Notes: generated by a model not told the origin, from the letters alone. DNA of 44,219 nt from Lachnospiraceae bacterium (GCA_017465095.1 JAFTWX010000010.1:1-44219); one strand, 5' to 3'; numbered from the stretch's first letter, positions 1 through 8,322 are shown. Program-made: numbers and translations.

Positions 1-785
1 AAAATAGGTATATACCCCTGGCGGGACGGCGAAAGATCCGCAATTACCGTACTTACGAAATGCGGATTGACACCGCCGACCGGCGCCGTCCTGTATCCCC
101 ATCTTTGTTGCTCACTGCTAACTTTTTTCTCAGGGCCACTCTCCTGCAGATTTTCTTTGCCTGGAAGCTTCATTTCTCGGATCTCATCGTATCCTCTTTT
201 CATTCCCTCTATATTTGCAGCCAAAGCATCCGGATATTTTTTGCCGAGGGTATCTTTACAGATCAGTTGTCCCACGGATGTATCTCCCATTCCCATGAGT
301 CTTAAAGCCGCACCGAGCATTACGACATTAATCCGGGACTTTGTCTCCATGGCAATACGCTGCGCTTCCAGCCCGTAAAAATGTGATTTTGATACTTGTT
401 CTTTGCATTCCGACGGTATTTGCACAGTTTCCTGCCCCGGTTCCAGCGCAAGAACGATGCTTGTATTTTCATCACATCCCTTCAGCACGGATGCATCTTT
501 TAAAAGTGCCTGATGAAACACAATCAAAAGGTCCGGCTTTTCCACCGGCGAATGTTCCCTGATTTCTTTCTTCACATCGCAATAACGGATAAACCCTTTG
601 ACCGGTGTACCCGTTTTTTCCGACCCGTAGCTTGAAAAATTGGTGCTGTTTACATCCAAATATTTCACGCCCAGTTCCCCGAGCATTTTGCCGCAAAGGT
701 TGGCTCCCAGACCGCCGATACTCTCCAGGCGCACTTCGTAATATTCCCTGCCCGAGGCGAGCGTTTCCTTAAGTCCCATTCCCAC
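1..785 (-). CDS. 2-oxoacid:ferredoxin oxidoreductase gamma subunit, 3' end outside window
   Basis: About 260 residues are visible before the gene runs off the left edge. The N-terminal part (roughly residues 15-200) is the gamma domain of pyruvate/2-oxoacid:ferredoxin oxidoreductases, recognisable by the GGLGANLCGKML segment and the SYGSEKTGTPVKGFI segment. After a charged linker there is a second segment with a ...DLSPSRQGYIP... motif. In this family that motif precedes a delta-type ferredoxin domain, so a gamma-delta fusion is likely, but the cysteine clusters would lie outside the window. The family oxidatively decarboxylates 2-oxoacids to acyl-CoA with reduction of ferredoxin in the cytoplasm. 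The start is taken as GTG at 785, because a GAGGTG ribosome site (794-799) sits 8 bases upstream; the in-frame ATG at 779 would leave 14. The substrate (pyruvate, 2-oxoisovalerate or other) cannot be told from this subunit alone. Confidence 0.8.
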   Translation of the reverse strand, partial: MGMGLKETLASGREYYEVRLESIGGLGANLCGKMLGELGVKYLDVNSTNFSSYGSEKTGTPVKGFIRYCDVKKEIREHSPVEKPDLLIVFHQALLKDASVLKGCDENTSIVLALEPGQETVQIPSECKEQVSKSHFYGLEAQRIAMETKSRINVVMLGAALRLMGMGDTSVGQLICKDTLGKKYPDALAANIEGMKRGYDEIREMKLPGKENLQESGPEKKVSSEQQRWGYRTAPVGGVNPHFVSTVIADLSPSRQGYIPI

Positions 786-847
786 TACTTTTTCACCTCA
801 CTTTTGGGTATATTATTTGCGAAATATAAACAAATATACAAAAAATA

Positions 848-886
848 ACTGCCGAATCTTCATCTTATAAGAGAAAATTCGGCAGT
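848..886 (-). terminator. Terminator of the rbs operon
   Basis: A perfect 10-bp stem, ACTGCCGAAT/ATTCGGCAGT, is followed on the minus strand by a TATTTTTTG tail. It lies 24 bases beyond the rbsK stop. The plus side also carries a T-rich stretch, so it may work in both directions. It separates rbsK from the oxidoreductase gene. Confidence 0.85.
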
Positions 887-909
887 GAATTTTTATTTTT
901 TGTTAAATT

Positions 910-1794
910 TTATTTCAGCGCTTCCATAACTTCCTTGCGATAAGGAATTGAAGGAACTGCACCCTCTCTTGTCACGGCAATGGACGAAGCTTTAGCACTC
1001 ATTTTGAGGATGTCTGCAATTTCCATCCCCTCAATGAGCCCCGCCAGAAAATACCCCGTAAATGTATCTCCCGCTGCGGTTGTATCGACTGCGTCAACCT
1101 TAAAAATCGGTTGCTGGATTCTCACATCACCTTCCGCATAGATAGCGCCGTCTTTTCCGAGCGTCAGAACAATCTTTGCATTCGGGTAAAGTTCTACCAC
1201 TTTTGCAATGATTTCCTCCGGATCGCTAAGTCCGGTAATCTGTCCGCCTTCCACTTCATTCATAAGAAACAGGCTGATTTTGCTCATATCAACTTCTTTG
1301 AGCCTGTCGTTAAACGGCGACGGATTAAGTGCAATCTGCATTCCTTTCTCATAGGCTCTATCTACAATGTAAGGAATCATGTTCACTTCGTTCTGAAGAA
1401 GAAGCATATCACCTTTTTCAAATCCGGCAAGCACCTCATCCACATACTCTTCCGTCAGGCGTTCATTGGCACCGCCGTAAAGAAGAATACAATTCTGCGC
1501 ACTCTTGTCAATCTGAATGATGGCATGACCGGTCTTTCCCTTGATTTGACGGATGTAATCCGCCTTCACACCGTACTCTCTGCACGCATCCAGAAACAGT
1601 TGTCCGTCATTTCCGATCATTCCTCCGTGATAAACATCCGCGCCCGCTTTTGCAAGGGCAATGGACTGATTCATGCCTTTTCCGCCGAGGAAAATATTCA
1701 TTCCGTCTGTCGCCTGTGTCTCACCCGGCTGTACGATATGATCTACATTATAGACATGGTCCAAATTCATGGAACCGATATTTAATACTTTCAT
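910..1794 (-). CDS. rbsK: Ribokinase
   Basis: A 294-residue PfkB-family sugar kinase that phosphorylates D-ribose to ribose 5-phosphate with ATP in the cytoplasm. The N-terminal PfkB signature is visible as GGKGMNQSIALAKAGADV (family form GGKGANQA). The C-terminal catalytic motif reads DTTAAGDTFTGYF, with the catalytic Asp in AAGDTF. An upstream GTG/ATG would add 12 residues, but GGAGGT at 1801-1806 sits 6 bases before the ATG at 1794, which decides the start. That ribosome site lies beyond the end of rbsB, 25 bases of spacing in all. As the last gene of an rbsR-D-A-C-B-K operon, assignment to ribose rather than another PfkB substrate is well supported. Confidence 0.93.
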   Translation of the reverse strand: MKVLNIGSMNLDHVYNVDHIVQPGETQATDGMNIFLGGKGMNQSIALAKAGADVYHGGMIGNDGQLFLDACREYGVKADYIRQIKGKTGHAIIQIDKSAQNCILLYGGANERLTEEYVDEVLAGFEKGDMLLLQNEVNMIPYIVDRAYEKGMQIALNPSPFNDRLKEVDMSKISLFLMNEVEGGQITGLSDPEEIIAKVVELYPNAKIVLTLGKDGAIYAEGDVRIQQPIFKVDAVDTTAAGDTFTGYFLAGLIEGMEIADILKMSAKASSIAVTREGAVPSIPYRKEVMEALK

Positions 1795-1819
1795 CGTTTC
1801 ACCTCCATACAATCCAAGC

Positions 1820-3610
1820 TTAGTTCGCATTTTCTTTTGTAATTAAGGTTACTTCTACCGGAATGGAAGCAGGAATTGCCTCTCCGCCGATTAATTTAAG
1901 CGCGTTTTCAATTGCTGTAGAACCGATCAAATCCGGCTGCTGTGCAATCGTCGCTGCCATTCTGCCCTCTTTGATGGCTGCGATGGCATCATCTGTCGCA
2001 TCAAATCCTACGATAACAACGTCTTTGCCTGCACCTGAAACGGCTTCCACTGCGCCCAGTGCCATTTCGTCATTGGCTGCGAATACCGCTTTGATATCGC
2101 CGTTTGCCTGAAGGATATTTTCCATTACAGACATACCTTCGGTACGATCGAAGTTTGCTACCTGGCTTGCCACAACATCAAGTTTTGCATCTGCAATATT
2201 GTGGAATCCGGTTCCGCGGTCAATCGCTGCTGAAGCTCCGCTTGTTCCCTGAAGCTCTGCTACTTTCGCGCCTTCACCGACCTGATCTACGATATACTGT
2301 GTTGCAAGCTCTGCACCGAGCACGTTGTCAGAAGCAATCTGACAATCAATTTCCACACCGTTTACCGCACGGTCAACAGAAATAACGCAAACACCTTTGT
2401 CTTTTGCTGCCTGTACTGCACCGGTCACTGCATCGGAGTCAACCGGATTTACAATAAGAACGCTGATATCTTTTGAAATTAAATCTTCAATGTCACTTAC
2501 CTGTTTGGTTACATCATCGCCTGCGTCAACTACCGTAAGTGATGCACCTGCTGCATCTGCTGCTTCTTTAGCTCCCTCAACAAGTGTAACAAAGAACGGA
2601 TTGTTCTGTGTGGAAACGGATAAACCGATGCTTCCGTTACCGATGACTTCCACTGTTTCTTTCTGTCCGAATGTTTCTACATTTTCCGGATTAACAAGGG
2701 TAACTTCTACCGGGATAGATGCCGGGATGGTTTCTCCTTTAATCAGCTTGAGTGCATTGTCAACTGCTGTAGAACCGATGAGCTCCGGCTGCTGTGCGAT
2801 GGTTGCGTCCATTCTTCCTTCTTTGATGGCTGCAATCGCATCATCCGTTGCGTCAAAACCTACGACTACAATATCTTTTCCTGCACCGGAAATCGCCTCA
2901 ACTGCGCCGAGCGCCATTTCGTCATTGGCTGCAAACACAGCCTTAATATCTCCGTTTGCCTGAAGAATGTTTTCCATTACGGACATACCTTCGGTACGGT
3001 CAAAGTTTGCTACCTGGCTTGCCACAACATCAAGTTTTGCATCTGCAATATTGTGGAATCCTGTTCCGCGGTCAATAGCTGCGGAGGCTCCGCTTGTTCC
3101 CTGAAGCTCTGCTACTTTTGCGCCTTCACCGACCTGATCTACAATATACTGTGTTGCAATTTCCGCACCCGCCACATTGTCAGAAGCAATCTGGCAATCG
3201 ATTTCTACACCGTTTACCGCACGGTCAACGGAAATCACTTTTACACCTTTGTTTTTCGCTGCCTGAACCGCACCTGTCACAGCATCCGAGTCAACCGGAT
3301 TCACAATAAGAACGCTTACGTTCTTGGATACCAAGTCCTCAATATCACTTACCTGTTTTGTTGCATCGTCGCCTGCGTCAACAACCGTAAGGTCAAGTCC
3401 TACTTTTGCAGCCTGCGCTTTTGCACCTTCTACAAGGGATACGAAAAACGGATTATTTTGTGTCGATACGGATAAACCTATGGTTCCGCCGGCTCCTGCG
3501 GATGTCTGCACAGCTCCGCCTTCACCGTCAATTGTAATTCTGCAGCCTGCAAGCATAAACATCATTACAAAACATAAAGCCAAAGATAAAACTTTTTTCA
3601 TCATTTTCAT
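1820..3610 (-). CDS. rbsB: Ribose-binding lipoprotein, two fused RbsB domains
   Basis: A 596-residue substrate-binding protein of the ribose ABC importer, about twice the usual length. A lipoprotein signal peptide (residues 1-23, lipobox LAGC with Cys23) anchors it outside the membrane. Residues about 44-312 and 328-596 are two complete type 1 periplasmic-binding domains (Peripla_BP_4 type), joined by about 15 residues. Each begins IGLSVSTQNNPFF and carries the VDRAVNG, ANDEMALGA and GFDATDDA segments of RbsB. Only the first copy has a signal peptide, and no stop or ribosome site separates the copies, so one tethered protein with two ligand sites is expected. AGGAGG lies 8 bases before the ATG at 3610. 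The central parts of the copies are nearly identical and the beginnings of the domains differ more. This is an intragenic duplication, clearly not an assembly collapse. Confidence 0.93.
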   Translation of the reverse strand: MKMMKKVLSLALCFVMMFMLAGCRITIDGEGGAVQTSAGAGGTIGLSVSTQNNPFFVSLVEGAKAQAAKVGLDLTVVDAGDDATKQVSDIEDLVSKNVSVLIVNPVDSDAVTGAVQAAKNKGVKVISVDRAVNGVEIDCQIASDNVAGAEIATQYIVDQVGEGAKVAELQGTSGASAAIDRGTGFHNIADAKLDVVASQVANFDRTEGMSVMENILQANGDIKAVFAANDEMALGAVEAISGAGKDIVVVGFDATDDAIAAIKEGRMDATIAQQPELIGSTAVDNALKLIKGETIPASIPVEVTLVNPENVETFGQKETVEVIGNGSIGLSVSTQNNPFFVTLVEGAKEAADAAGASLTVVDAGDDVTKQVSDIEDLISKDISVLIVNPVDSDAVTGAVQAAKDKGVCVISVDRAVNGVEIDCQIASDNVLGAELATQYIVDQVGEGAKVAELQGTSGASAAIDRGTGFHNIADAKLDVVASQVANFDRTEGMSVMENILQANGDIKAVFAANDEMALGAVEAVSGAGKDVVIVGFDATDDAIAAIKEGRMAATIAQQPDLIGSTAIENALKLIGGEAIPASIPVEVTLITKENAN

Positions 3611-3627
3611 GTCTGCTACCTCCTATG

Positions 3628-4617
3628 TTATCTCTTGCGGTCAGATAATACGGCTACAAGAATAACGATTGCCTTGATTACTTCCTGATAGTAAGAACCT
3701 ACTCCTAAAATGTTCAAACCATTGTTGAGAACTGCGATGATAAGAACACCTGCGAAAGTACCGATGATTTTTCCTCGGCCACCGCTCATACTTGTTCCGC
3801 CGAGAGCAACTGCTGCGATGGCATCGAGCTCAAATCCGTCGCCGAGTGTCGGCTGCGCGGAGTCAAGACGGGAAATCATGATAAGTCCTGCAAGAGCTGC
3901 CATAAAGCCTGAGATTGCATAAACCGCAATCTTTGTCTTGCTTGTATTGACACCTACAAGATTGGCACATTTTGCATTGCTACCTGTTGCATAAATCTTT
4001 CTTCCGAACGTTGTTTTATGTAATACAAACCAGAAAATCGCAAGTGCAACCAAAAGGATGATAACCGGAATCGGAATGGAGAACCATGGATTTGCTGCCG
4101 GTCCGAATTCCAAATTTCCTTTACCTACTGCTTTAAACAAGAACTGTCCGCCCTCTGTCTCAATGCTTGCAACAAGTCTTGAAATCGGCTTTCCGTCTGT
4201 GATAATCATGGAAAGTCCGCGATATGCAGTCATGGTAATCAGTGTCGCGATAAACGGCTGAAGACGTCCCTTTGTTACAAGAACACCGCTGATGACACCG
4301 AGAAGTGTACCGACAAGAAGAGAAATGAGCATTGCTGCCCCTGTCGGAACACCGTATACAATAAGTTCTGCGCAGATAATTGCGCTGAGTGCGAAGGTAG
4401 AACCTACAGAAAGGTCAATACCGTCGGATAAAATGACGCAGGTCATACCGAATGCGATAAGTCCGTTAAAGGATGCCTGACGTAACAAATTTAAAAAGTT
4501 ACTTGCCGTTCTGAATTCAGGACTGACAATACTGATTACGATTACTAACAGTAATAAAGCTAAAAACGCACCATATTCCCCAATGAGCGCTCCTATATTT
4601 TTCTTGCTCTTGTTCAT
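3628..4617 (-). CDS. rbsC: Ribose ABC transporter permease
   Basis: A 329-residue BPD_transp_2-family inner-membrane permease that forms the ribose channel with RbsA. It has multiple hydrophobic segments starting near residue 14, and the family signatures GMTCVILSDGIDLSVGS (near residues 57-73) and AVALGGTSMSGGRG (near 270). Its length matches E. coli RbsC (about 320). The start codon overlaps the rbsA stop by one base (TAATG), with an AGGAGG site inside rbsA, so translation is probably coupled. rbsB follows after 17 bases. Confidence 0.95.
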   Translation of the reverse strand: MNKSKKNIGALIGEYGAFLALLLLVIVISIVSPEFRTASNFLNLLRQASFNGLIAFGMTCVILSDGIDLSVGSTFALSAIICAELIVYGVPTGAAMLISLLVGTLLGVISGVLVTKGRLQPFIATLITMTAYRGLSMIITDGKPISRLVASIETEGGQFLFKAVGKGNLEFGPAANPWFSIPIPVIILLVALAIFWFVLHKTTFGRKIYATGSNAKCANLVGVNTSKTKIAVYAISGFMAALAGLIMISRLDSAQPTLGDGFELDAIAAVALGGTSMSGGRGKIIGTFAGVLIIAVLNNGLNILGVGSYYQEVIKAIVILVAVLSDRKR

Positions 4618-6101
4618 TACAAACTACCTCCTGTCGCTAATGTCATGATCTTTGCCTGATCTGCATCTTTTCCATCAAGAATTCCTCTCACTTCACCTTC
4701 ACGAACAACCATAATTCGATCGCTCATTCCGAGCACTTCCGGAAGTTCTGAGGAAACCATGATAACAGCAACCCCTTTCGCCGCCAGTTCGTTGATGATG
4801 TTATAGATTTCTTTCTTGGCACCGATATCCACACCTCGGGTCGGCTCATCTAAAATGAGAATTTTCGGGTCCGTGTACACCCATTTTGCAAGCACAACTT
4901 TCTGCTGGTTACCACCGGACAAATTGTTACACTCATGCCAAGGTCCGAAGCATTTCACCTTAAATTCCTCGATTCCTTTTTTCACAAGTTCTTCCTGCTT
5001 TGCTTTGTTGAGAACCGTGTTTTTGGAAACTTTACCGAGATTTGCAATCTCTATATTCTCCGCAATGCTCTTCTCCAGAAGAAGTCCTTCTGTCTTGCGG
5101 TCTTCCGTAATAAATCCGATGCCGGCTGCAATTGCCTGACGCGGATTTTTGATTGTCACTTCTTTTCCTTCTATGTAAATCTTACCGCTGTCTTTTTTCA
5201 GATTTCCGAATACAGCCTGCATGATCTCCGTTCTTCCGGCTCCCATGAGTCCTGCCACACCGAGCACTTCACCGGCTCTCACGGTAAAGCTTACGTCATG
5301 GAATAATTTTCCGCTTGTAAGTCCTTCCACTTTGATAACTTCTTCCCCGATCTTTGCTTCTCTCTTCGGGAAACGCTCTCCGATTTCACGTCCGATCATC
5401 ATCTGAACTACATCATCCATGGTGATTTTTTTGATTTCTTTCGTGTCGATATACTCACCGTCACGCAGGATCGTAATTCTGTCACAAAGCTCGAAGATTT
5501 CCTCCATTCTGTGTGAAATGTATACGATGGAAACCCCTTTCTTGCGAAGCGAATTGATGACCTTGAACAAACCTTCCGTTTCACTTTCGGTCAACGCAGC
5601 TGTCGGCTCATCCATGATGATTACCTTTGCATCTACCATGAGCGCTTTACAAATTTCTACCATCTGCTGCTGTCCGACGGAAAGGTCTGACATCACTGCA
5701 TCTACCGGGATATTAACCCCAACCTTTTCCATCACTTCATGTGCCTTTTCACGCATTGCTTTCATGTCACAAATACCGAATTTCTTTGTGATCTCTTTTC
5801 CCATAAATAAGTTTTCCACGACCGTGAGATCAAAAAGAACATTCAGTTCCTGATAGATAAATACAATTCCTGCTTTTTCCGCTTCCTGCGGCGACTTGTA
5901 AGATACTTCTTCTCCGTCCACAAGAACGGTTCCGCTGTCTTTTGTGTAAACCCCTGTCAGAATTTTCATCAATGTAGATTTTCCTGCACCGTTTTCACCC
6001 ATCAGTGCATGAACCTCTCCATCCTTCAGAAAGAAACCTGCATTTTTCAACACCTGATTGGTTCCGAAGGATTTATTGATGCCCTTCATCTCAATATTCA
6101 T
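4617..6101 (-). CDS. rbsA: Ribose ABC transporter ATP-binding protein
   Basis: A 494-residue double ATPase of the carbohydrate-uptake type 2 family that powers ribose import. The first nucleotide-binding domain has Walker A GENGAGKST, signature LSVGQQQ and Walker B VIIMDEPTAAL. The second has a degenerate Walker A (GLMGAGRTE, Arg-Thr in place of Lys-Ser/Thr), signature LSGGNQQ and Walker B ILILDEPTRGVD. The weak second Walker A is usual for RbsA/MglA proteins, so the two sites are probably unequal in hydrolysis. GGAGG is placed 8 bases before the ATG. It lies 20 bases after rbsD and overlaps rbsC by one base. Confidence 0.95.
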   Translation of the reverse strand: MNIEMKGINKSFGTNQVLKNAGFFLKDGEVHALMGENGAGKSTLMKILTGVYTKDSGTVLVDGEEVSYKSPQEAEKAGIVFIYQELNVLFDLTVVENLFMGKEITKKFGICDMKAMREKAHEVMEKVGVNIPVDAVMSDLSVGQQQMVEICKALMVDAKVIIMDEPTAALTESETEGLFKVINSLRKKGVSIVYISHRMEEIFELCDRITILRDGEYIDTKEIKKITMDDVVQMMIGREIGERFPKREAKIGEEVIKVEGLTSGKLFHDVSFTVRAGEVLGVAGLMGAGRTEIMQAVFGNLKKDSGKIYIEGKEVTIKNPRQAIAAGIGFITEDRKTEGLLLEKSIAENIEIANLGKVSKNTVLNKAKQEELVKKGIEEFKVKCFGPWHECNNLSGGNQQKVVLAKWVYTDPKILILDEPTRGVDIGAKKEIYNIINELAAKGVAVIMVSSELPEVLGMSDRIMVVREGEVRGILDGKDADQAKIMTLATGGSL

Positions 6102-6121
6102 GTTTTTTGCCTCCTTTCCCC

Positions 6122-6526
6122 TTATGCAAATATACAGCCGGACTGTAAAATGATATTTGCATACGGAGTTGTCTCACCCGTCCTGATTACTGCTTTGCAA
6201 TTCTTTGTCTGCGCCTTGAGTTCTGTGTGCGGAACAAATTCCACTTCAATCTCCTGTCCGGCAAACAGTGTTTCGATCTGCGAAAGCACTTCCTTGTTCT
6301 GCTCCTTGATTTCTGTCGCCAAAACAATTTTCTCAATCTTCATGTCACCTGCTACAATCTCAAGCGTGCGCATAAAGGTCGGCTCACCGAAACAAAGTGC
6401 CAAATCAATTCGCTCCACCTCATCCGGAATCGGCAGACCGCAATCTCCGATACAGATGGTGTCCGTGTGTCCTAAATAGGATAAAACTCTCGAAATATCA
6501 CTATTTAAAATGCCTGCTTTTTTCAT
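6122..6526 (-). CDS. rbsD: D-ribose pyranase
   Basis: A 134-residue protein matching the length of RbsD. It interconverts the pyranose and furanose forms of ribose so that ribokinase can act. The N-terminal KKAGILNSDISRVLSYLGHTD contains the family's catalytic His (His20), followed by GDCGLPIP. The C-terminal RTGETTPYANIIL segment is the conserved ring-closing region. Its ATG overlaps the rbsR stop by four bases (ATGA), with the ribosome site inside rbsR. This supports co-translation of regulator and enzyme. Confidence 0.95.
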   Translation of the reverse strand: MKKAGILNSDISRVLSYLGHTDTICIGDCGLPIPDEVERIDLALCFGEPTFMRTLEIVAGDMKIEKIVLATEIKEQNKEVLSQIETLFAGQEIEVEFVPHTELKAQTKNCKAVIRTGETTPYANIILQSGCIFA

Positions 6527-7518
6527 CCTTTCCCTCCATTCTTTTTATTTTTTGTCGTTTCTCTGATGATTAACTTTGGCTCTAATATATATTCTTTTTC
6601 ATCATTTTCCTTTTGTTGTAACACCAGTTCCACCGCCTTCCTTCCGATTTCCTCAATCGGCTGTGCAATGGTCGTGAGCTCAGGTGTCATCAGTTCAGAC
6701 AGTTGTATATTGTCATAGCCGATGAGCTGAATCTGCTCCGGAACTTTGATACCGTTTTGATGCAACACTTTGTATGCCGAAATCGCCACTATATCATTGC
6801 AGGCTACAATCCCGTCTGCATCCGGATACGTTTTCAGCATTTCCTCTGTCGCCTTCAATCCCGCTTCAAAACTGTAATCACAATCTATCACCTGTACTTT
6901 TATATCCCGTTCACTGCACATATCTTTGCATCCCAAATAACGTTCTCTGGCACTTGAGATATCCTGTTTTCCTCTAAGGCATACGATGTGCTTACATCCG
7001 TTCTCAATCATGTGTTCTGCAGCCAACCTGCCTCCCCGATAGTGGTCACAGTGGACATACGCATCAGCCACATTTTTTTTCGTCAAACGGTCTGTGACAA
7101 CAACCGGAATCGTACAGTTTTGTATGTCCGAATCCACGCCTTCGCTGCTCGTTGTCAAAATAATACCGTCTGCATTCATCGCACTGAGCATCTGCAGAAT
7201 ATTCTTTTCTTTTTCAATCTCGCCGTCGGTATTGAACAAAACCACCTTGTACCCGTGTGCATCGGCGGTTCGTTCCACCGCACCCGAAAACTGCGTAAAA
7301 AAAGGATTTTCAATACTCGGAATCACAAGTCCGATAATCTTTGCCGAACGTTTAAACAGCGTTCTGGCCGCTTCATTCGGCACAAATCCTGTTTCTTGAA
7401 TCGCTTTCAGCACACGCTCTCTTTTTTCCTCATCCACTTTAGCCGTTCCGTTCATCACTCTGGATACCGTGGCCGGAGATACATTTGCAAGCGCTGCCAC
7501 TTCTTTAATACTCGGCAT
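6523..7518 (-). CDS. rbsR: LacI-family ribose operon repressor
   Basis: A 331-residue LacI/GalR regulator. The N-terminal helix-turn-helix and hinge read IKEVAALANVSPATVSRVMNG (residues 4-24), followed by the periplasmic-binding-like effector domain beginning near IGLVIPSIENPFF (residue 63). The length is typical. It is the first gene of the rbs operon and shares four bases with rbsD. A consensus promoter and a palindromic operator lie directly upstream, so autoregulation plus operon repression relieved by ribose is the natural reading. The ribosome site AAGGAG precedes the ATG by 8 bases. The effector is inferred from context; it could be ribose or a ribose phosphate. Confidence 0.92.
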   Translation of the reverse strand: MPSIKEVAALANVSPATVSRVMNGTAKVDEEKRERVLKAIQETGFVPNEAARTLFKRSAKIIGLVIPSIENPFFTQFSGAVERTADAHGYKVVLFNTDGEIEKEKNILQMLSAMNADGIILTTSSEGVDSDIQNCTIPVVVTDRLTKKNVADAYVHCDHYRGGRLAAEHMIENGCKHIVCLRGKQDISSARERYLGCKDMCSERDIKVQVIDCDYSFEAGLKATEEMLKTYPDADGIVACNDIVAISAYKVLHQNGIKVPEQIQLIGYDNIQLSELMTPELTTIAQPIEEIGRKAVELVLQQKENDEKEYILEPKLIIRETTKNKKNGGKG

Positions 7519-7557
7519 TTTATCATCTCCTTTGAGACCTCTTGTCTATTTTTACTT

Positions 7558-7573
7558 TTGAAACCCGTTTCAA
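7558..7573. promoter_or_regulatory. Palindromic LacI-type operator of the rbs operon
   Basis: TTGAAACCCGTTTCAA is a 16-bp palindrome (arms TTGAAAC/GTTTCAA) located between the -10 box and the rbsR start. This is where a LacI-family repressor would block transcription. It also differs by only one position from the catabolite-response-element consensus TGWAANCGNTNWCA, so CcpA could compete for it. Confidence 0.75.
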
Positions 7574-7583
7574 GATTGATTAA

Positions 7584-7611
7584 ATTATAACATTTATACA
7601 TATAATGTCAA
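7584..7611 (-). promoter_or_regulatory. Promoter of the rbs operon
   Basis: On the minus strand a perfect -35 TTGACA (7606-7611) is separated by 16 bases from a perfect -10 TATAAT (7584-7589). The start point would fall between this and the operator at 7558-7573. Confidence 0.85.
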
Positions 7612-7721
7612 CCGTTCCATCGTTTTCTCTCTCTTTAAATGTGTATTTTTGTCGTTTTCAACTAAATATCTGTTTAATTTTTGTGCATAACAGCAAATCC
7701 CATAACGTACATACAAAAAAA

Positions 7722-7750
7722 TGCCACACAAAACTATATTTTGCATGGCA
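7722..7750 (-). terminator. Terminator after the short orphan frame
   Basis: On the minus strand a 12-bp stem (TGCCATGCAAAA with TTTTGTGTGGCA, two G-U pairs) closes a 5-base loop and is followed by seven T. It starts 3 bases after the stop of the orphan frame at 7754-7870, so the two belong together. Confidence 0.75.
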
Positions 7751-7753
7751 CTT

Positions 7754-7870
7754 TTATATAATCCTAGAATAATATAAATGTGCTTGTGAAGCTCTATTCT
7801 GTGTATCTAATAAACTTTCTGCTTCAACTAACAACCTACTTATATCTTCAATTTTACGCCCCCTACATTT
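7754..7870 (-). pseudogene. Short orphan reading frame, possible 3' remnant of a lost gene
   Basis: An open frame of 38 codons ends in TAA at 7754 and translates to a plausible helical peptide (...EDISRLLVEAESLLDTQNRA...). It has no ATG, GTG or well placed TTG start. A rare ATT at 7852 follows a G-rich GGGGG stretch. The frame is immediately followed by a good terminator but preceded by the terminator of the HEPN gene. The simplest reading is the 3' tail of an older gene whose upstream part was lost when the AT-rich island arrived. I do not recognise a family, and chance openness cannot be excluded. Confidence 0.35.
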
Positions 7871-7877
7871 CTACACA

Positions 7878-7910
7878 AAAAGCAGAAATGATTTTTTCAT
7901 CTCTGCTTTT
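7878..7910 (-). terminator. Terminator of the HEPN/nucleotidyltransferase pair
   Basis: AAAAGCAGA/TCTGCTTTT arms extended by further pairs (GATGA with TCATT, one G-T) form a long hairpin 11 bases after the HEPN gene stop, with a TTTTTG tail on the minus strand. Confidence 0.8.
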
Positions 7911-7920
7911 AACTTTTAAC

Positions 7921-8322
7921 TTATATAATTTCTCTATCACTTAAAAACAACTTCACATACCCTAAAAATTGTTCTGCCTTACTTATCTGTTCTTCTGCGT
8001 CTTTCTTTGATGCCACAAAGAAATCTTCATAATCCGCATGTTCTCGCATTTCCATTGCATTCTGAATAATCTTTGAAGCAATCTTTTCAAAATCACCGGT
8101 CTTAACATGATACTGATTAAAATGCGCAATTACTCCACTATGTTTGCTACTGTCAAATTCATCCAATACATTCACAGCTCTCATTGCGTGAAAAATAGCA
8201 TAATAAGAACGATTCAAAGCCAGTTTATAACTTCCTGAATCAAAAACTTCTTTTGCGTTTTTCAAATCCTCAAGAGCTCGCTCATATCTATATTTTGATA
8301 ATTCTGTTATGCTGCCTGCCAT
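7921..8322 (-). CDS. HEPN-domain protein, HepT-like toxin candidate
   Basis: A 133-residue all-helical HEPN-domain protein. The two hallmark segments of this HEPN type are visible: NRSYYAIFHAMRAV (residues 37-50), which holds an R-x6-H spacing (Arg38, His45), and MREHADYEDFF near residues 92-102. HEPN proteins paired with a minimal nucleotidyltransferase act as RNase toxins silenced by AMP transfer (MntA/HepT, type VII toxin-antitoxin). The gene overlaps the 3' end of the nucleotidyltransferase by 16 bases, which is the usual order for such a pair. Toxic RNase activity is inferred from the family. A non-toxic HEPN partner of a nucleotidyltransferase remains possible. It ends in its own terminator. 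Confidence 0.82.
   Translation of the reverse strand: MAGSITELSKYRYERALEDLKNAKEVFDSGSYKLALNRSYYAIFHAMRAVNVLDEFDSSKHSGVIAHFNQYHVKTGDFEKIASKIIQNAMEMREHADYEDFFVASKKDAEEQISKAEQFLGYVKLFLSDREII

Larger units (their letters stand above)
7519..7920. other. 402-base stretch without a clear gene
   Basis: The right third of the rbs side holds the rbs promoter and operator (7558-7611). 7612-7713 shows nothing I can name. 7722-7750 and 7878-7910 are two minus-strand terminators, and between them is a short open frame (7754-7870) that may be a gene remnant. Confidence 0.6.

Noticed and set aside
1820..3610. RbsB doubling as an assembly error
   Set aside because: The copies differ at many positions, especially at the start of each domain, and a distinct linker joins them, so a duplicated read or misjoin does not explain it.
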